Virus record (IMG/VR): IMGVR_UViG_3300028045_000025
Span: 1-49,967 of that record
DNA length: 49,967 nt
Origin: a virus
Strand: one strand, 5' to 3'
Shown here: piece after piece, positions 24,017 through 36,400 of the stretch
How positions within the stretch are numbered: position 1 is the first letter of the stretch
How the letters are laid out: every line of letters begins with the position of its first letter
Notes under the pieces: generated by a model
Databases searched by the model: none
What the model saw: only the letters and a program-made list of their open reading frames with translations
Told to the model about the DNA's origin: nothing
Position numbers and translations under genes: made by a program

Positions 24017-27000
24017 ATGGCAACATACGTTAAAGGAGCAGATACTTACTTACCAGACATTAAACCGTTTACACCGGATTATAAATTTCTGTCTGCCGTT
24101 CTACAAACTAGAACGGATAAGTATGATGCCAATTATAAAGCTACAAATGACTTATACAATAAAGTTGTTTATGCTGACTTAACAAGAGAGGATACTAAAG
24201 GGAGAAGAGATCAGTACGCTGAACAAATAGCTCCACAAATAGAACAAATATCAGGATTAGATTTATCACTAGCTTCTAATGTAGATGCAGCTAAAGGTGT
24301 GTTTGCACCATTCTATGATGATGATATTACTGTCAAAGATATGGTCTTTACTTCAAGGTTTAGAGACCAATCTCAAAGAGCACAGAACTTATTAAACTCT
24401 CCTGACCAAACAGTACAAGAAAAATATTGGGATGTTGGTGTAAGAGGTATGCAATACAAAATGGATGAATTTATTAATGCTGATCCAGATCAAGCATTAG
24501 GTATGGCTCTTCCTGATTATGTACCAAAAGCTAACTTATTTAAAATGAGTCAGCAAATGTTGGCTAACATGGATCCCCCATTAAAAATGAAGATGGATAG
24601 ATTTGCTAAGCAACCAAATCCAAACTTTAATAAGAATTTACCAGAGTCACGTGAGAACAGAAAAGAAATAACTAATACTGATTGGATTATTACTGAACAA
24701 AATGGTTCTTTAGTTACTGGTGCAGCGTTACAACAAATAAGAAACACACTATTAGATAATCCATCTGTACAGAAGTCTTATCAAATGGAGGCTTATGTTT
24801 CAGGAATGGACTGGGCTACTCAAGCTGTTGAAAGTGGAGCTGCTGCATCTCTTAGTAATGGTCAAGAACTATGGGCTACAGAAACTATCAAAAGAATTGA
24901 AGAAAGAAATATAGCAGAATTAAATAATGATGTTGAAACTTTACGTAAGTTAGAAACTTCTGCAGTAACATGGTCTAATTATAAAGGTCAAAATGGTCTT
25001 GTTCCTGGTAGTGAATTAGATAAATTAAATCAAGAACAACTATCTGATATTGAAAAATATAAATTAGACATAGAAGCAAAAAAACAAATTGCTCAAGAAG
25101 TAAGTAGACCAACTCCAACAAATAAAAATCTGATTAATAAAGCATATAATTTATATATGCAAAGTAATATTATGTCAGATATGAAAGAATCTGCTCAGGC
25201 TTGGAGTGCAAGAGATTACATTTATGAAATGAAGCCAAATCAGTTTGCTGTTGATGAAAAGAAGTCTATGTGGAATATGGCTGAAATCAGAGCACGTGCA
25301 GCTAATCAACTTAATCTTGCAGCATATAATGCAAATAGAAGAGATGCTAATACAATGTTGGAGAAAGGTTATCAATATGATGACAATGGAAACCTTGTTC
25401 CATTACCTTGGGCTGAGGGTATGGGTGTCAATGGTGGTGGTGCCGCAAATGATTTATTTAGTGTATTGAGTAGTCCTGAATTTAGTATAAGTGATGATAA
25501 TACAACAACATTTGCAGTGGATGAAGATGGAGATCCAACAGCAAATTCAGATATTATTGGTAATACACAAAAAGCTTATGCTGAACATGTACAAAGTGTT
25601 GGTAAAGATGAGATAAATGCATTGTTAGGAACTGCTACACAACCTGGTATGCTACAAATAATGAATCCAAAGGGGAACACTGCAGATGAAAATCAAACAT
25701 ATACTATAAATATTCCTGGTAGAGGAGAAGTAAATGGATCTATTGAGGAACTAAGACGTATGTTATCTGCCACTGCAAATGCTGATGGTACAGGAGGATT
25801 AAAGTATTTAGATGGTATAACAGAACTTTATAATACTAATAAAACTAATTTTGTTAATACTAGACAACAAACAAAAGATGATATAAGAGTAACTCAGGGT
25901 GAGGATGCAGACATGTCTACTAGGTATGATGCATTATATACTAAAATGGTTGGGCCAAATGGAATTGAAACAAAGAGAAAGGCGGGTGATGTTTTTATAA
26001 GTAAGGCATATGAAGTTTATAATGAAGCCTTTGAAAATAATGATATTCTAAAAGCAACTACAACAGGATCAACTTCTAATAAAAACATAGGGGGCATGAT
26101 GGAAGCAGGTATGCCAGGCAAGTTTGATGAGAACGGTATACCATATACAAAAGAAGAACATTATCAAGAAGCTTTAAAAAGACTTAAAGCTGGTCAATTA
26201 ACTAATACTGATCAAGATTGGACAGTAGATGGTAGAGGTGATAAAGATTACAGGGTGACAGAAGGGTTGAATAGATTTGAAATGAATAAGGTTAGAGAAG
26301 CCTTTTGGTCCAACGAACCTTTATTTTATGTAGATAGTCAAGACCAAGATGGAACAATGTTCACAACTGAAAATACTGGTAAACCTGCAGTACAAAATGT
26401 AAGAGGTGATAGACCTATAGATATGCCTCATGTAGCAACTCGCATTTTAAAGAGTGAACTTAGAGAAGAAGCAGGTAAAGTTTATGATGCTTTAACTACA
26501 AATTTAAATGCAGCTCTAACAGATAGAATGGATGCAGGAACTAAATCAGCATCATTTGAATCAATTAAATTTGGTATTGATGGTGGCTATGCTGATGTAA
26601 CAAATAATCTTACTTTTGAATATGGATTTAATCCATTAGCTCCTGATTCAGATGCTTTTAATGAAGTAAAAAATATGGCGCTTCAGATAGGTTCATTAAA
26701 GAAATCAGGTACACCTTATGGTATTGGTATAGGTAACTTAACTAATGAAGACCAGTTAGTGCAGAAAGATCCATTAGCAATGAAGGTATTTAATCTTTTA
26801 ATGAAAGATGCACAAACCTGGGTTGGTAATCCTAAGAGGTCTAACTCAGCTGCAATAGCACCTATATTTGATCTTTCATATAAATCAGTCTATGATATTG
26901 CTTCTAAAGGAGATAAAACTCATGCTGGTTTTGAAATAAGTAATATGTCAGAGTGGTTAGCATCAAAAGTAAAAGGATCTGCAGCAGATGTTAAAAAACA

Positions 27001-27484
27001 GTTTGGTGCATTAACTACAGATGATATTGCTAGATTAAAAGGAATAGGAGAAGACAATGATGGTACGGGTATATTTATAGTATTTCCACAGGCAGATGAT
27101 ATAAATATTAAAGCAAGAAAGAATGATTATTTTTCTTCAACAGAAATAGATATTCTTGGTGGTGAAAATAGTAGTTATGCTGAATATCAAGTTCCTAATG
27201 ATAATGGTATAACACCTACAGCTACATATAGAGTTTCAAAAAATGGTACGGGTGATTATGATTTAATAACAGAAATCAATAGATATAATCCTTATCCAAC
27301 AGACAAAGATCTACAAGCTAATTGGAAAGAGTATACAACAACAACAAATACTCATAAAATGGATTTTTCACAAGGCTTGCCAGGAATTGATTTACAAGTA
27401 AATCAAGTACAACAAACACTAGAGGAAATCAGAAGAAACAATCAAGCTCTTAGAAAAAAGGATCAGGCAATACAAGGTAAATAA
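24017..27484 (+). CDS. Large helical virion/cargo protein (1155 aa)
   Basis: The start (Y-L-P-D-I-K-P-F-T-P-D-Y-K-F-L-S-A-V-L-Q-T-R) followed by Y-D-A-N-Y and L-T-R-E-D-T resembles a conserved protein found before the RNA polymerase gene in crAss-like phages. Most of the sequence is helical and charged, without cysteines that would suggest surface exposure. D502-E-D-G-D is a possible Ca loop. The last 60 residues form a Gln-rich helix. No enzymatic motif was found. It is 14 bp before the polymerase polyprotein, in the region where crAss-like phages keep proteins stored in and ejected from the virion. It is therefore likely a cargo or portal-channel protein; role inferred. Confidence 0.72.
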   Translation: MATYVKGADTYLPDIKPFTPDYKFLSAVLQTRTDKYDANYKATNDLYNKVVYADLTREDTKGRRDQYAEQIAPQIEQISGLDLSLASNVDAAKGVFAPFYDDDITVKDMVFTSRFRDQSQRAQNLLNSPDQTVQEKYWDVGVRGMQYKMDEFINADPDQALGMALPDYVPKANLFKMSQQMLANMDPPLKMKMDRFAKQPNPNFNKNLPESRENRKEITNTDWIITEQNGSLVTGAALQQIRNTLLDNPSVQKSYQMEAYVSGMDWATQAVESGAAASLSNGQELWATETIKRIEERNIAELNNDVETLRKLETSAVTWSNYKGQNGLVPGSELDKLNQEQLSDIEKYKLDIEAKKQIAQEVSRPTPTNKNLINKAYNLYMQSNIMSDMKESAQAWSARDYIYEMKPNQFAVDEKKSMWNMAEIRARAANQLNLAAYNANRRDANTMLEKGYQYDDNGNLVPLPWAEGMGVNGGGAANDLFSVLSSPEFSISDDNTTTFAVDEDGDPTANSDIIGNTQKAYAEHVQSVGKDEINALLGTATQPGMLQIMNPKGNTADENQTYTINIPGRGEVNGSIEELRRMLSATANADGTGGLKYLDGITELYNTNKTNFVNTRQQTKDDIRVTQGEDADMSTRYDALYTKMVGPNGIETKRKAGDVFISKAYEVYNEAFENNDILKATTTGSTSNKNIGGMMEAGMPGKFDENGIPYTKEEHYQEALKRLKAGQLTNTDQDWTVDGRGDKDYRVTEGLNRFEMNKVREAFWSNEPLFYVDSQDQDGTMFTTENTGKPAVQNVRGDRPIDMPHVATRILKSELREEAGKVYDALTTNLNAALTDRMDAGTKSASFESIKFGIDGGYADVTNNLTFEYGFNPLAPDSDAFNEVKNMALQIGSLKKSGTPYGIGIGNLTNEDQLVQKDPLAMKVFNLLMKDAQTWVGNPKRSNSAAIAPIFDLSYKSVYDIASKGDKTHAGFEISNMSEWLASKVKGSAADVKKQFGALTTDDIARLKGIGEDNDGTGIFIVFPQADDINIKARKNDYFSSTEIDILGGENSSYAEYQVPNDNGITPTATYRVSKNGTGDYDLITEINRYNPYPTDKDLQANWKEYTTTTNTHKMDFSQGLPGIDLQVNQVQQTLEEIRRNNQALRKKDQAIQGK

Positions 27485-27498
27485 TAAATCAAAAGTAG

Positions 27499-30400
27499 AT
27501 GGAAAACGAATCTAATAAGCCATTAGCGCAAGAGATTAAGAATCAAGAAAGACCTGCCCCAAGTATAATACCTGAAGGGCAGTTCCGCTTTGAGCCAATT
27601 GCAGAAATGTTTGACTCTCCAGAGGAAAACTTTAATGACTATCTATTAAGCAGTGATTTAGCAGCTGATGATGTTTCAGGTGTAAATGAATACAAAGCTG
27701 AAATAGATAAGTATGGCATAGGAGCTATGGCCTCATTAGGAGTAGCTGTACCTAGTTTTGCATCTGATACATATAACCCAAGATCTCAAGATCAACCTGC
27801 AGATAATGATTTTTCTCTGATTCAAAAAGCATTAACTTTAGAGAAAAAACCAATTTCAGAAACTAGAATGGCTCCTATATTTTCAGGAATGAGACAGGGT
27901 CAATTTGAGAGATATTATAATCATCCTGAGTTTGATAAGTTAGGATTTTCTCCATACTCTAATATGGAGAATTACTATAATGCAAATTCTACTATCTGGG
28001 ATGACATGACTAGAATGAGAGGTCAATGGATGTCTCTTGCTGGTACAGGATTAAATTCTGTATATGGATCTTTGTTTAGTGGTGGAGATTATCTTGCTCC
28101 TGATTTTGAAGCTGCAACTGAGTTTGAAGACACTATGGGTATTTCATCATCTACAAGAGGTGGTGGCCTTGCTTTCTTTAATAATTTAGCAGCTAACTCT
28201 GCATATACATTTGGTATACTAAGTTCTATTGCTATTGAAGAGATTATACTTGCTGGTGCATCAGGATTATCAGGAGGAGCTTTAGCTGCACCTGCAGCTG
28301 TAAAGACTGCTTCAAATGTTGGTAAAGCTGGGAAAGCTCTTTATAGTTTTACTAAGCTATTTGATAGAACAAGAAAGATACTACAAAAAGCAAAAGAACT
28401 TGAGACAGCAAGAGATTTTTATAATGCTGCCACTACAGGTGGAAAAATGGCTCTTAATACATTAGGTAAAGGCTTTACACCAAATACTCTGAAGGCATTC
28501 CAAAATATGAAGACAGCACAAAATGCTGGACAAAACATGACCAACCTAGCTAAAATGGGTACTGGCTTTGGAGGTTTCTATAGAGATCTTAGAGCAGTAA
28601 ACTTAGCCATGGCTGAAAGTAAGTTGGAGTCAGGAATGGCTTACAATAAAGTAATGAGACAAGGTCTTACAGATGCCAACAACTTTAGTGGTGGTCAAGG
28701 TATTACTGATGGAAGAGATGTATCTAATGCAGCTAATCAAGCAGCATTTAAAACTATGTTGGGTAATGCCCCTCTTATATATGCAAGTAACTGGTTTGTT
28801 ATTGGTAATGCAATGGGAGGTTTTCAAAGAGGAATACAAAGAACTATTGGATCTACATTTCAGAAAGGTATAAGCAAAAATATTGTTAATACTGCAGGTA
28901 AGAAAGTTATAAATGGTGCGGGTGAAGTAATTAAAAGTCCATTCAAATACATAGGTGGTGGATTTAAAAATACAATGGCAAAAGTTAAAGCAGGAGGTTT
29001 TAAAGGTATTGTTGGTTCTGGTGGTATAGCTATGCTTGATTATTTTGCAGCTAATGTTGCAGAAGGTATACAAGAGATTGGTCAAGAAGCTATCTCAGCT
29101 GCAACTGTAGGATACTATACAGAAATATTAAATAACCCTGCTCAAGGGGGAGAAGCTCTTAAGAATCAAATGATACTATCAGCAATGGGTGATCAGTTTT
29201 CTGCACAAGGAGCTGGTACATTCTTATCTGGTTTCTTAATGGGTGGTTTAGTAAGCGGTCCTCAAAAGTTATTCTTTCAAGGTGTTCCTTCTATATATAA
29301 TTATGGTCTTCAAGAAGCTGGAATTGGTTTAGCAAGTAAGTCTCAGAAAGAAGCATATGCTGAGTATAAAACTAACAGAGAGAACATGATTAATAAGGTT
29401 GTTGAATCTTATAATAAATCTTGGGATTCTCAAGCAATAGATCCTTCAAGTCTATTTGATATAAATAGATTAAACTTTATGGTGCAGAAAGAAGCTGCTG
29501 AGAACATGAAGAGCGCTCTTGATATATTTAATTTTGTTGACAATGCAGATAGATCTAAGTTCCAACAATATTATACCATGTTTGCTGGTAATGGTTCACA
29601 GTATTTTAAAGATCAACTTCAAGGATTTTTAGAACTAACAGATGAAGAACTATCTCAAGCATTTCCAGGTGTATCTAATAAAGATAAGAAGGATGGTAAG
29701 TTAAGAGGACGTATTAATGATATGCTTGTTGGTATTGATAAGATGGAACAATCTTATAATGAAAATAAAGATAAGTTTAAGAACCCATATAATAAAAACA
29801 AGTTTAATCCAAAAACACAACAAAGACAATATATAGCAGAGCTGCTTAATGAAGAAGCATATGAACATGTGCGTTATTTATATATGTTTACTAATGATGG
29901 ATTTAATAGAGCTTTAGAAAGAGCAGATAGTATTTATTCTAAGTTGCAGTCTGATCCATTATTTGATAAGATGTCTGCAAATGATATTACAAACTTACTT
30001 GATGAAAAATCAATCCAGGTTGAGATAGATATGCTACAACTTGAGATCTTAGCCACAGGTGAAGATAAAACTCAGGGTATTGGAGAAACAAATAAAACCA
30101 AAAAAGAAAAAATAAAGAGATTAAAAGCTATTCAAAAAATTATTAATGATCCACAGAATAGATTTAAAAATGGAACCTTTAAAAGAAACAAACTTTTAAA
30201 AGGTAAGCTCAGAACTGAGTTTAGAAATTATGTAAGATTTATGGCATCTGCTGCAGGGACATTTGCAGATGAATCTAAAATTGATGCAGCTCTTGAACAA
30301 ATTGTAGACTATGGTGCACTAAAAGGAAGAGCACGAGTTTATGACAAAGCTATTCAGTTTATGCAAAATCCTGAAAAGTTTGCTGAGATTCAAGAAAGAG

Positions 30401-33400
30401 CTTATGAAGTAAATAAAGAAATCTACGGTCAGCGTGCTAAGATTACTGAAGCAATGGTAAAACAATATGTAGATATTGTTGAGGCAAATGAATTAGTAAA
30501 TCAACTTGGTAAGATGGGTGTTTATGCAGCTACATCAGAAACACAAATGTTTTTACAAACTGGTAATGCCGCATTCTTACAAACATTTTATGATGATAAT
30601 GGTAGAGTACAACCAGAAATGCATACAGTATTGTATGAACAAATTCAACAACGTTTATCTATTTACAATCAAACAAGAGCAGAACAACTTAAAGAAGAGA
30701 ATCCACAAACTCAAGAAGAAATAGACGTTGAACAAAGTGAAGAAGCAAGATCTGCAATAGATATTCTTTTAGAAAAAGCAGGTATAGATGTAAAGATTGA
30801 TGTAAGTATTAATAGTCCTTTGTTGGTTAAGGTATTAAAAAGAAGTTATAATAAGTATAGAGCTCAACAAGCTAGATTAGGCTTACCTGTCTTAGATAGT
30901 ACTGAATGGATAAGTACTGCAGAAGCTATAAATATTAGAAACGTTGTTAATGCAGTCAAAAAAGTATGGGCATCAGGTGAACCTCAAGTTGGTGTAGAAG
31001 GAGTTTTAGAATACGTTAAACCATTAGAAACAGATGTAATAAAAAATGATACGGGATTTGAAGAGTTTCTACAAGACCCTGAAGTTTTAATTAACAACCC
31101 TGTTATAACATCAATACTAAATCAATCAGGTGTTGAAATGTCTGATATTGTTGAAAGTAAAGATGTTACTTTAGAAGAAGGGCAAGCGCTAGAAGATACA
31201 CCTCAAAGAGTTTTCTATAAAGAAGGTGTTACTGCAGACATATATAAGATATCAGTAGTAGATAATCAAACAGGGGAGATTGTTGAAATGTATAAGCTGT
31301 TAGATAAAAAAGGCAATGAGTTACCTTCTGATGTTCTTGAATTTGTAGATAAGAATTTTAAGTCAGTTCAAGGTGTATTCTTGGCAGGGCAAGGTAAGAC
31401 AGCTAAACAAGCATTAGATGCTTTGAATACAAACCTTGTTGATTCTAATACTCCATTTAGTTTTGATGGTGTAGACAATTTAACATATGGTCAAGTTGTG
31501 TATAAAGACGGTGTAAAATACATTGTTGTTCAGGATCCACGTTTTTCTAAGAAATTTGGTGCAAACCAAAAACTTAAAATAATTAAAGAGTCTGATAATG
31601 TAGGTCCATTTTCAGACAGAAAGTTTTTATTTGTACCGCAAGGAGAGTTTAAAGGCAGGTTTACTTTAGAGGAAACTACATTTGAATTAATACCAGATTC
31701 TGTTACTAAAATTCAAATACAAGATCTTACTACTTTATATCCACATGTAAATTATACTGAGGGAAGTACGGAGTCTGATAACGTTAATGCAAAAGAAAGA
31801 TATAATGCTATTCTTAGCATGTTAACAGCAGAAGAAATAGAAGGCTTACAATTAGTTGTTACTCTTGATTCACAAGGTGGGACTAATACTGGATCATATG
31901 CAGTTAAAAATAGAGCTGGAAAAGTATATAAAGAAGGCAACCCATTAATAGATAGATTACGTAGTAAATACATAGTTGGTATAAAGATAGCTTCTCCAGA
32001 ATTAGCTGCATCAATTAATGAAAAACTAAAAGAGATGGGCATTGAACCATCTAATAGTCCAGAAGGTGTCTTTGCATATTTGAATAATGAATCTTTTTTA
32101 ATTAGAGATCAACGTACAGGTAGCCCTATAGATCCTAGATCTATGACTAAAGAACAAGCAAGTAATGTTATTCTTGCTCAGAAAAACTTAAATGCAGAAC
32201 AAAAACAACAGGCACTTGAGCGTGTACATAATGCGTTTGCATTAAACGCACTTGTAGTTCAAACGTTTGACAATTTAAATATAGATGAAGAGGTAACTTA
32301 TATTATGGCAAATTCAAAAGATCTACCTTTTGGATTAAACTTAACTCCAGGAGGAGGGAGAGTTGCGTATGCCAAATCTAGAGAAAGAGTTTATCCTTTA
32401 CCTATGGATGCACTGCAATATAATACTGCAGATCAGGAGGGTAATTTATTTGTATTTGATTTAAAATATGATAAAGAAACAGGTAAAAGAAGTTATGACT
32501 TTACTACAAATTTAAAAGGTAAAGAAAGAGATGCTTTAGAAGATGCAATTGAAAAGCAATTAAAAAAACAAAAGCAATGGGATAATCTATTAGATGCCGG
32601 TATGGGAACAGATAGATATCTAGCTATGGTTAGATTGCCTAATGGAACTTTTGCTAAAGTAAACTTAAAACCAGTAGAGTATAAACAAGAAGAATTAGAA
32701 GAATTATATGTAGATGTAGTTGAGGCAGCTAAAAGAATAGGTGCAATGACTAATGGTGAAAAGAGTATTGAAGAAGCTGTTAAATATAACAATGAACTAT
32801 TAAGTAGATTATTTCTAAGTAGTTATTCAGGTAACTTAATAGAGCTAAATGTAGGGCCTGACGGGTCTATCTTTATTTCTTTAGACAATAAAAATTCTAA
32901 GACAAGTTTAAATGTAGGTTTTGATTTAGCTAAAATAAATTCTAAAGATAACGCCAAACAAGTAATTGAAGATTTAGTTGATGAATACAATAGCAATCAA
33001 GAAGTAGACGGATTAAATGCAAAACTTAAACCTAAAAATTTTAGAAAGTCTTTTGCTACAGGTGTATCACCTCAAGAAATATATGATAATAGTACAACAG
33101 AAGTATTACCAGAAGTAGTAGAAGGACAAACTGTTGAAGTTTCTGCCGATTCTGATGCTATACAAATGTCACGTGATATAGCTTTTATTCCTAATACAGA
33201 TAAAAGCAATGAGCTAGAAAGAGAATCTGCACTAGGTAGAGACAAACCTACAGCAGCAGAAGCAGAAGATTCTGTATCAGATATGGAAGAATCTGAGTTT
33301 GAAGAAATGATTGATGAGAATAATTTTGGAGATTATCAAAAAAATATTGATCATGTTGTAAATGCAATACTCAGAGGTATAGAGTTAAGCTCACGTGAAA

Positions 33401-36400
33401 AACAATTAATGAAGAATGATGTCTTCCGTCAGTCTGTTACTTTCCAGGTTACAGTACAAGGAGGTCCGGGTTCATTGGCTGTTGAGAAAAATGATAAAAC
33501 AACAAAGCTTGATGCTATTAAAGCTGAGCTAGAGTCTCTTAGAGAAAAGTTGGAAGAAGGTTTGACAACTAAGAAGGCTAAAATAAAGGCTATTAAAAGT
33601 AGTAAGGAGTATCAAGATCTATTAGCTAAAAGAAAAAAGATGGAAAGAGGTGCTAATAAATTAGTACAGGCATCTTCTGAAACAGAACGTATTGATGACT
33701 ATAATGAATTTATAGATTGGGCAAATGATAATTTACCAGACACAATAACTATAGAAGATTTAGTAACTCTTGCAGATAATGGTATTTCAAAAGGATATGA
33801 AAGAGTTGGTTCTTTTGTTTTAAACTTAGATAGAATAGCAAATGGTGTTGATGTAAACGGTATTATATATACAAGCCCTTTAAGTCCTTATAAATACCAT
33901 GAAGCTTTTCATAGTATCTTTAGAACTGTTCTTACTCAAGAGCAAATTAATAGATATAGAAGTATTGCTAAATCAGAAGTCAAAGCTAAGTATGGATCTA
34001 AATACAAAATAGAATTAGAAAGGTTTAGAAATTCTGCTCAGCAATATAAAGACATGTCTGAGATTGAATTAGAAAATGAATTTGCTGAAGAATATATGGC
34101 TGATGAGTTTGAAGCTTTTAAAAAGAATCCAAGAAGCACTAAAACAAATACAGAAATAAAATCATTCTTTACTAAACTAATAGAATGGATCAAAGGAGTA
34201 TTTTCTAAGTATTCATCTACAGAGTTGCTTACATTATATGAAAACATAGATGCTGGTAAATTTAAAAATGCATCCACACAGTCTAATGAATTTACAACTT
34301 TAGAAGACTCTTTGGGTGGATCAGTTACTGTTGCTAATGCATTAGTTAGATATAGCACTGCATCTAAAGTTGTAGCGGAAGGAGAGCCTGCTGGTCAATT
34401 ATATGTTGACTCAGATGTAATAGATCCATTGATTAGATCTATGGCTGGTATGTTTATAAATAGAGTAAATGATCTTTCATTAACTAAAAAGTCATATAAC
34501 CCTACTGAGGTTTATAATGATCTTGAAGTTGACTTTATGATAATGCTTGATCCAAATAGTGAAGCCAACAAAGGTTTTACAGGAGCTAAGAAAGGATATC
34601 TTGAACAACTGGATGATGCATTTACAAACTACCCAGAAGATATCAAAAAAGAAGTTTTTAATTTGATTAATGTTATTTCTGATATGGATCAGGCTGATCA
34701 ATTAAAAATAGAAAATGTTGAAGAAACATCAGGTATAAGAAGTACTAGTGATTTTAATAAAGATGCTGCTGAGATAGGTGGCTTTAATTCTTTATCATAC
34801 AAAGTAAGATCATATATAGCAACCACAACTATGGTTGGTGTTGACTTCTTTGGTAAGGAAGAGTTAACAGAAGGAGAGCCTTTGATTGTACCTGTTAAGT
34901 TTTTAGAGGCTTATACAGCATTACTCAAATCAGTTTCAAATGAAAGTAATCCTGCTGTAATGCTTAAGAGAATGTATTCATACTCTAGATTAAATCCACA
35001 AGGTAAAGCAGTAGTAGATAAACTATTTAATGACACAGGTATTACAATAGAAGGTCTAACATCTTCTGAACCATTCAAAGATGTTACTGATGGTTCTCTT
35101 TTAATTTCAATCCTAAAAGGATTTGAAAACTATAAGGTTGATTACTTATTTAATGAAAGAGATTCTAACGGTAACCTTTTAGTTTATACTGCATCAGAAC
35201 GTGATGATATAAATGCTCAATTAGACGAATGGTCTCAAGCATATATAACAAAAAGAAAACTTGCTTTAGCAGATCCTAATAGAGTTAAATCTTTATTAAG
35301 ACTGACAAAGGATATGAAGGAAGTTATGCAGTCATATCCAGAAGAAACAAGCTTGGTATATCAAATGTCCAGAGGGTTTTCTGAACGTATGTTTGATTTG
35401 ATAGGTATTAGGTTAAGCCCTAACTATATTGCGTATAGTATTGCTTCAGCTAAAACAAATAAAGACTTAGAAAACAGTCCTGAGCTATTAGCATTAAAGG
35501 ATGCATATAGTCAAGAGCCTATTACAAATGAATTACTGGATCAATTATATGAAGGTCTAAGTAGAAATGGAGATATATTTTCTACTAAGGAAGGTGGTAT
35601 GGCATCAAGGCTTACTAAATTAAGTCTTGCAAATGCTGTAATGGATGAAACAATTGGTTCATCTACATTTATAAACCCTAATGGTGATATAGTATATGCA
35701 CATCAGCTACCAACGTTTCATTTAAAAACAATGGCGGCTCTTAACAATCAAGCAAAGATTGATGAGTTACTTAACAACCCGTTCTTGTCAAATAACTATT
35801 TGCTCAATAGTGAAGCATTTTTAAATCTATCTAGAGAAAATAGATTAAAAGTAATTAGAGTTGCGGGTAGTAAACTTAAAGAACAAATAACAAATGCTGA
35901 TAATGATCAAGTAAGTGAAGCTTTATTAAATGAATCTATATCACAAAATAAAGCTACTCAAAGTTTTGGAGAGTTTACCCCACAGGAGTTTGCTATATCT
36001 CTTATAAACAACTACATGTCAAACTTTAACAGAAGAACTGGTAAAGTTGAAACAGTAGTTGGTAAAGACGGTCAAGAAATTGCAACGTCTCCAGTATTTT
36101 TAAGAGTAATGGAAGCTGCTAATACAGGAGACTTAGCATCTTTACCTATAATAAAAGCAGTTACTGATAAAAACGGTAACATTGTTCTTACAGAAGAAGC
36201 AATAGGTACATTTATAAATAGTATAGAAGCAGAGTTCAATAGAATTAGTGCAGAGCTATTAGCATTTGAAACTGAACCAGGCAACATTGAAGGTTTTAAT
36301 AATGAGAAAAGTGATAGAGCAGATAATGGTAGAGCATTTAAATTTACTAATAATGGTCTCTTACTTACTGAAGAAACTAAAAAAGAATTAATAAGAGTTG

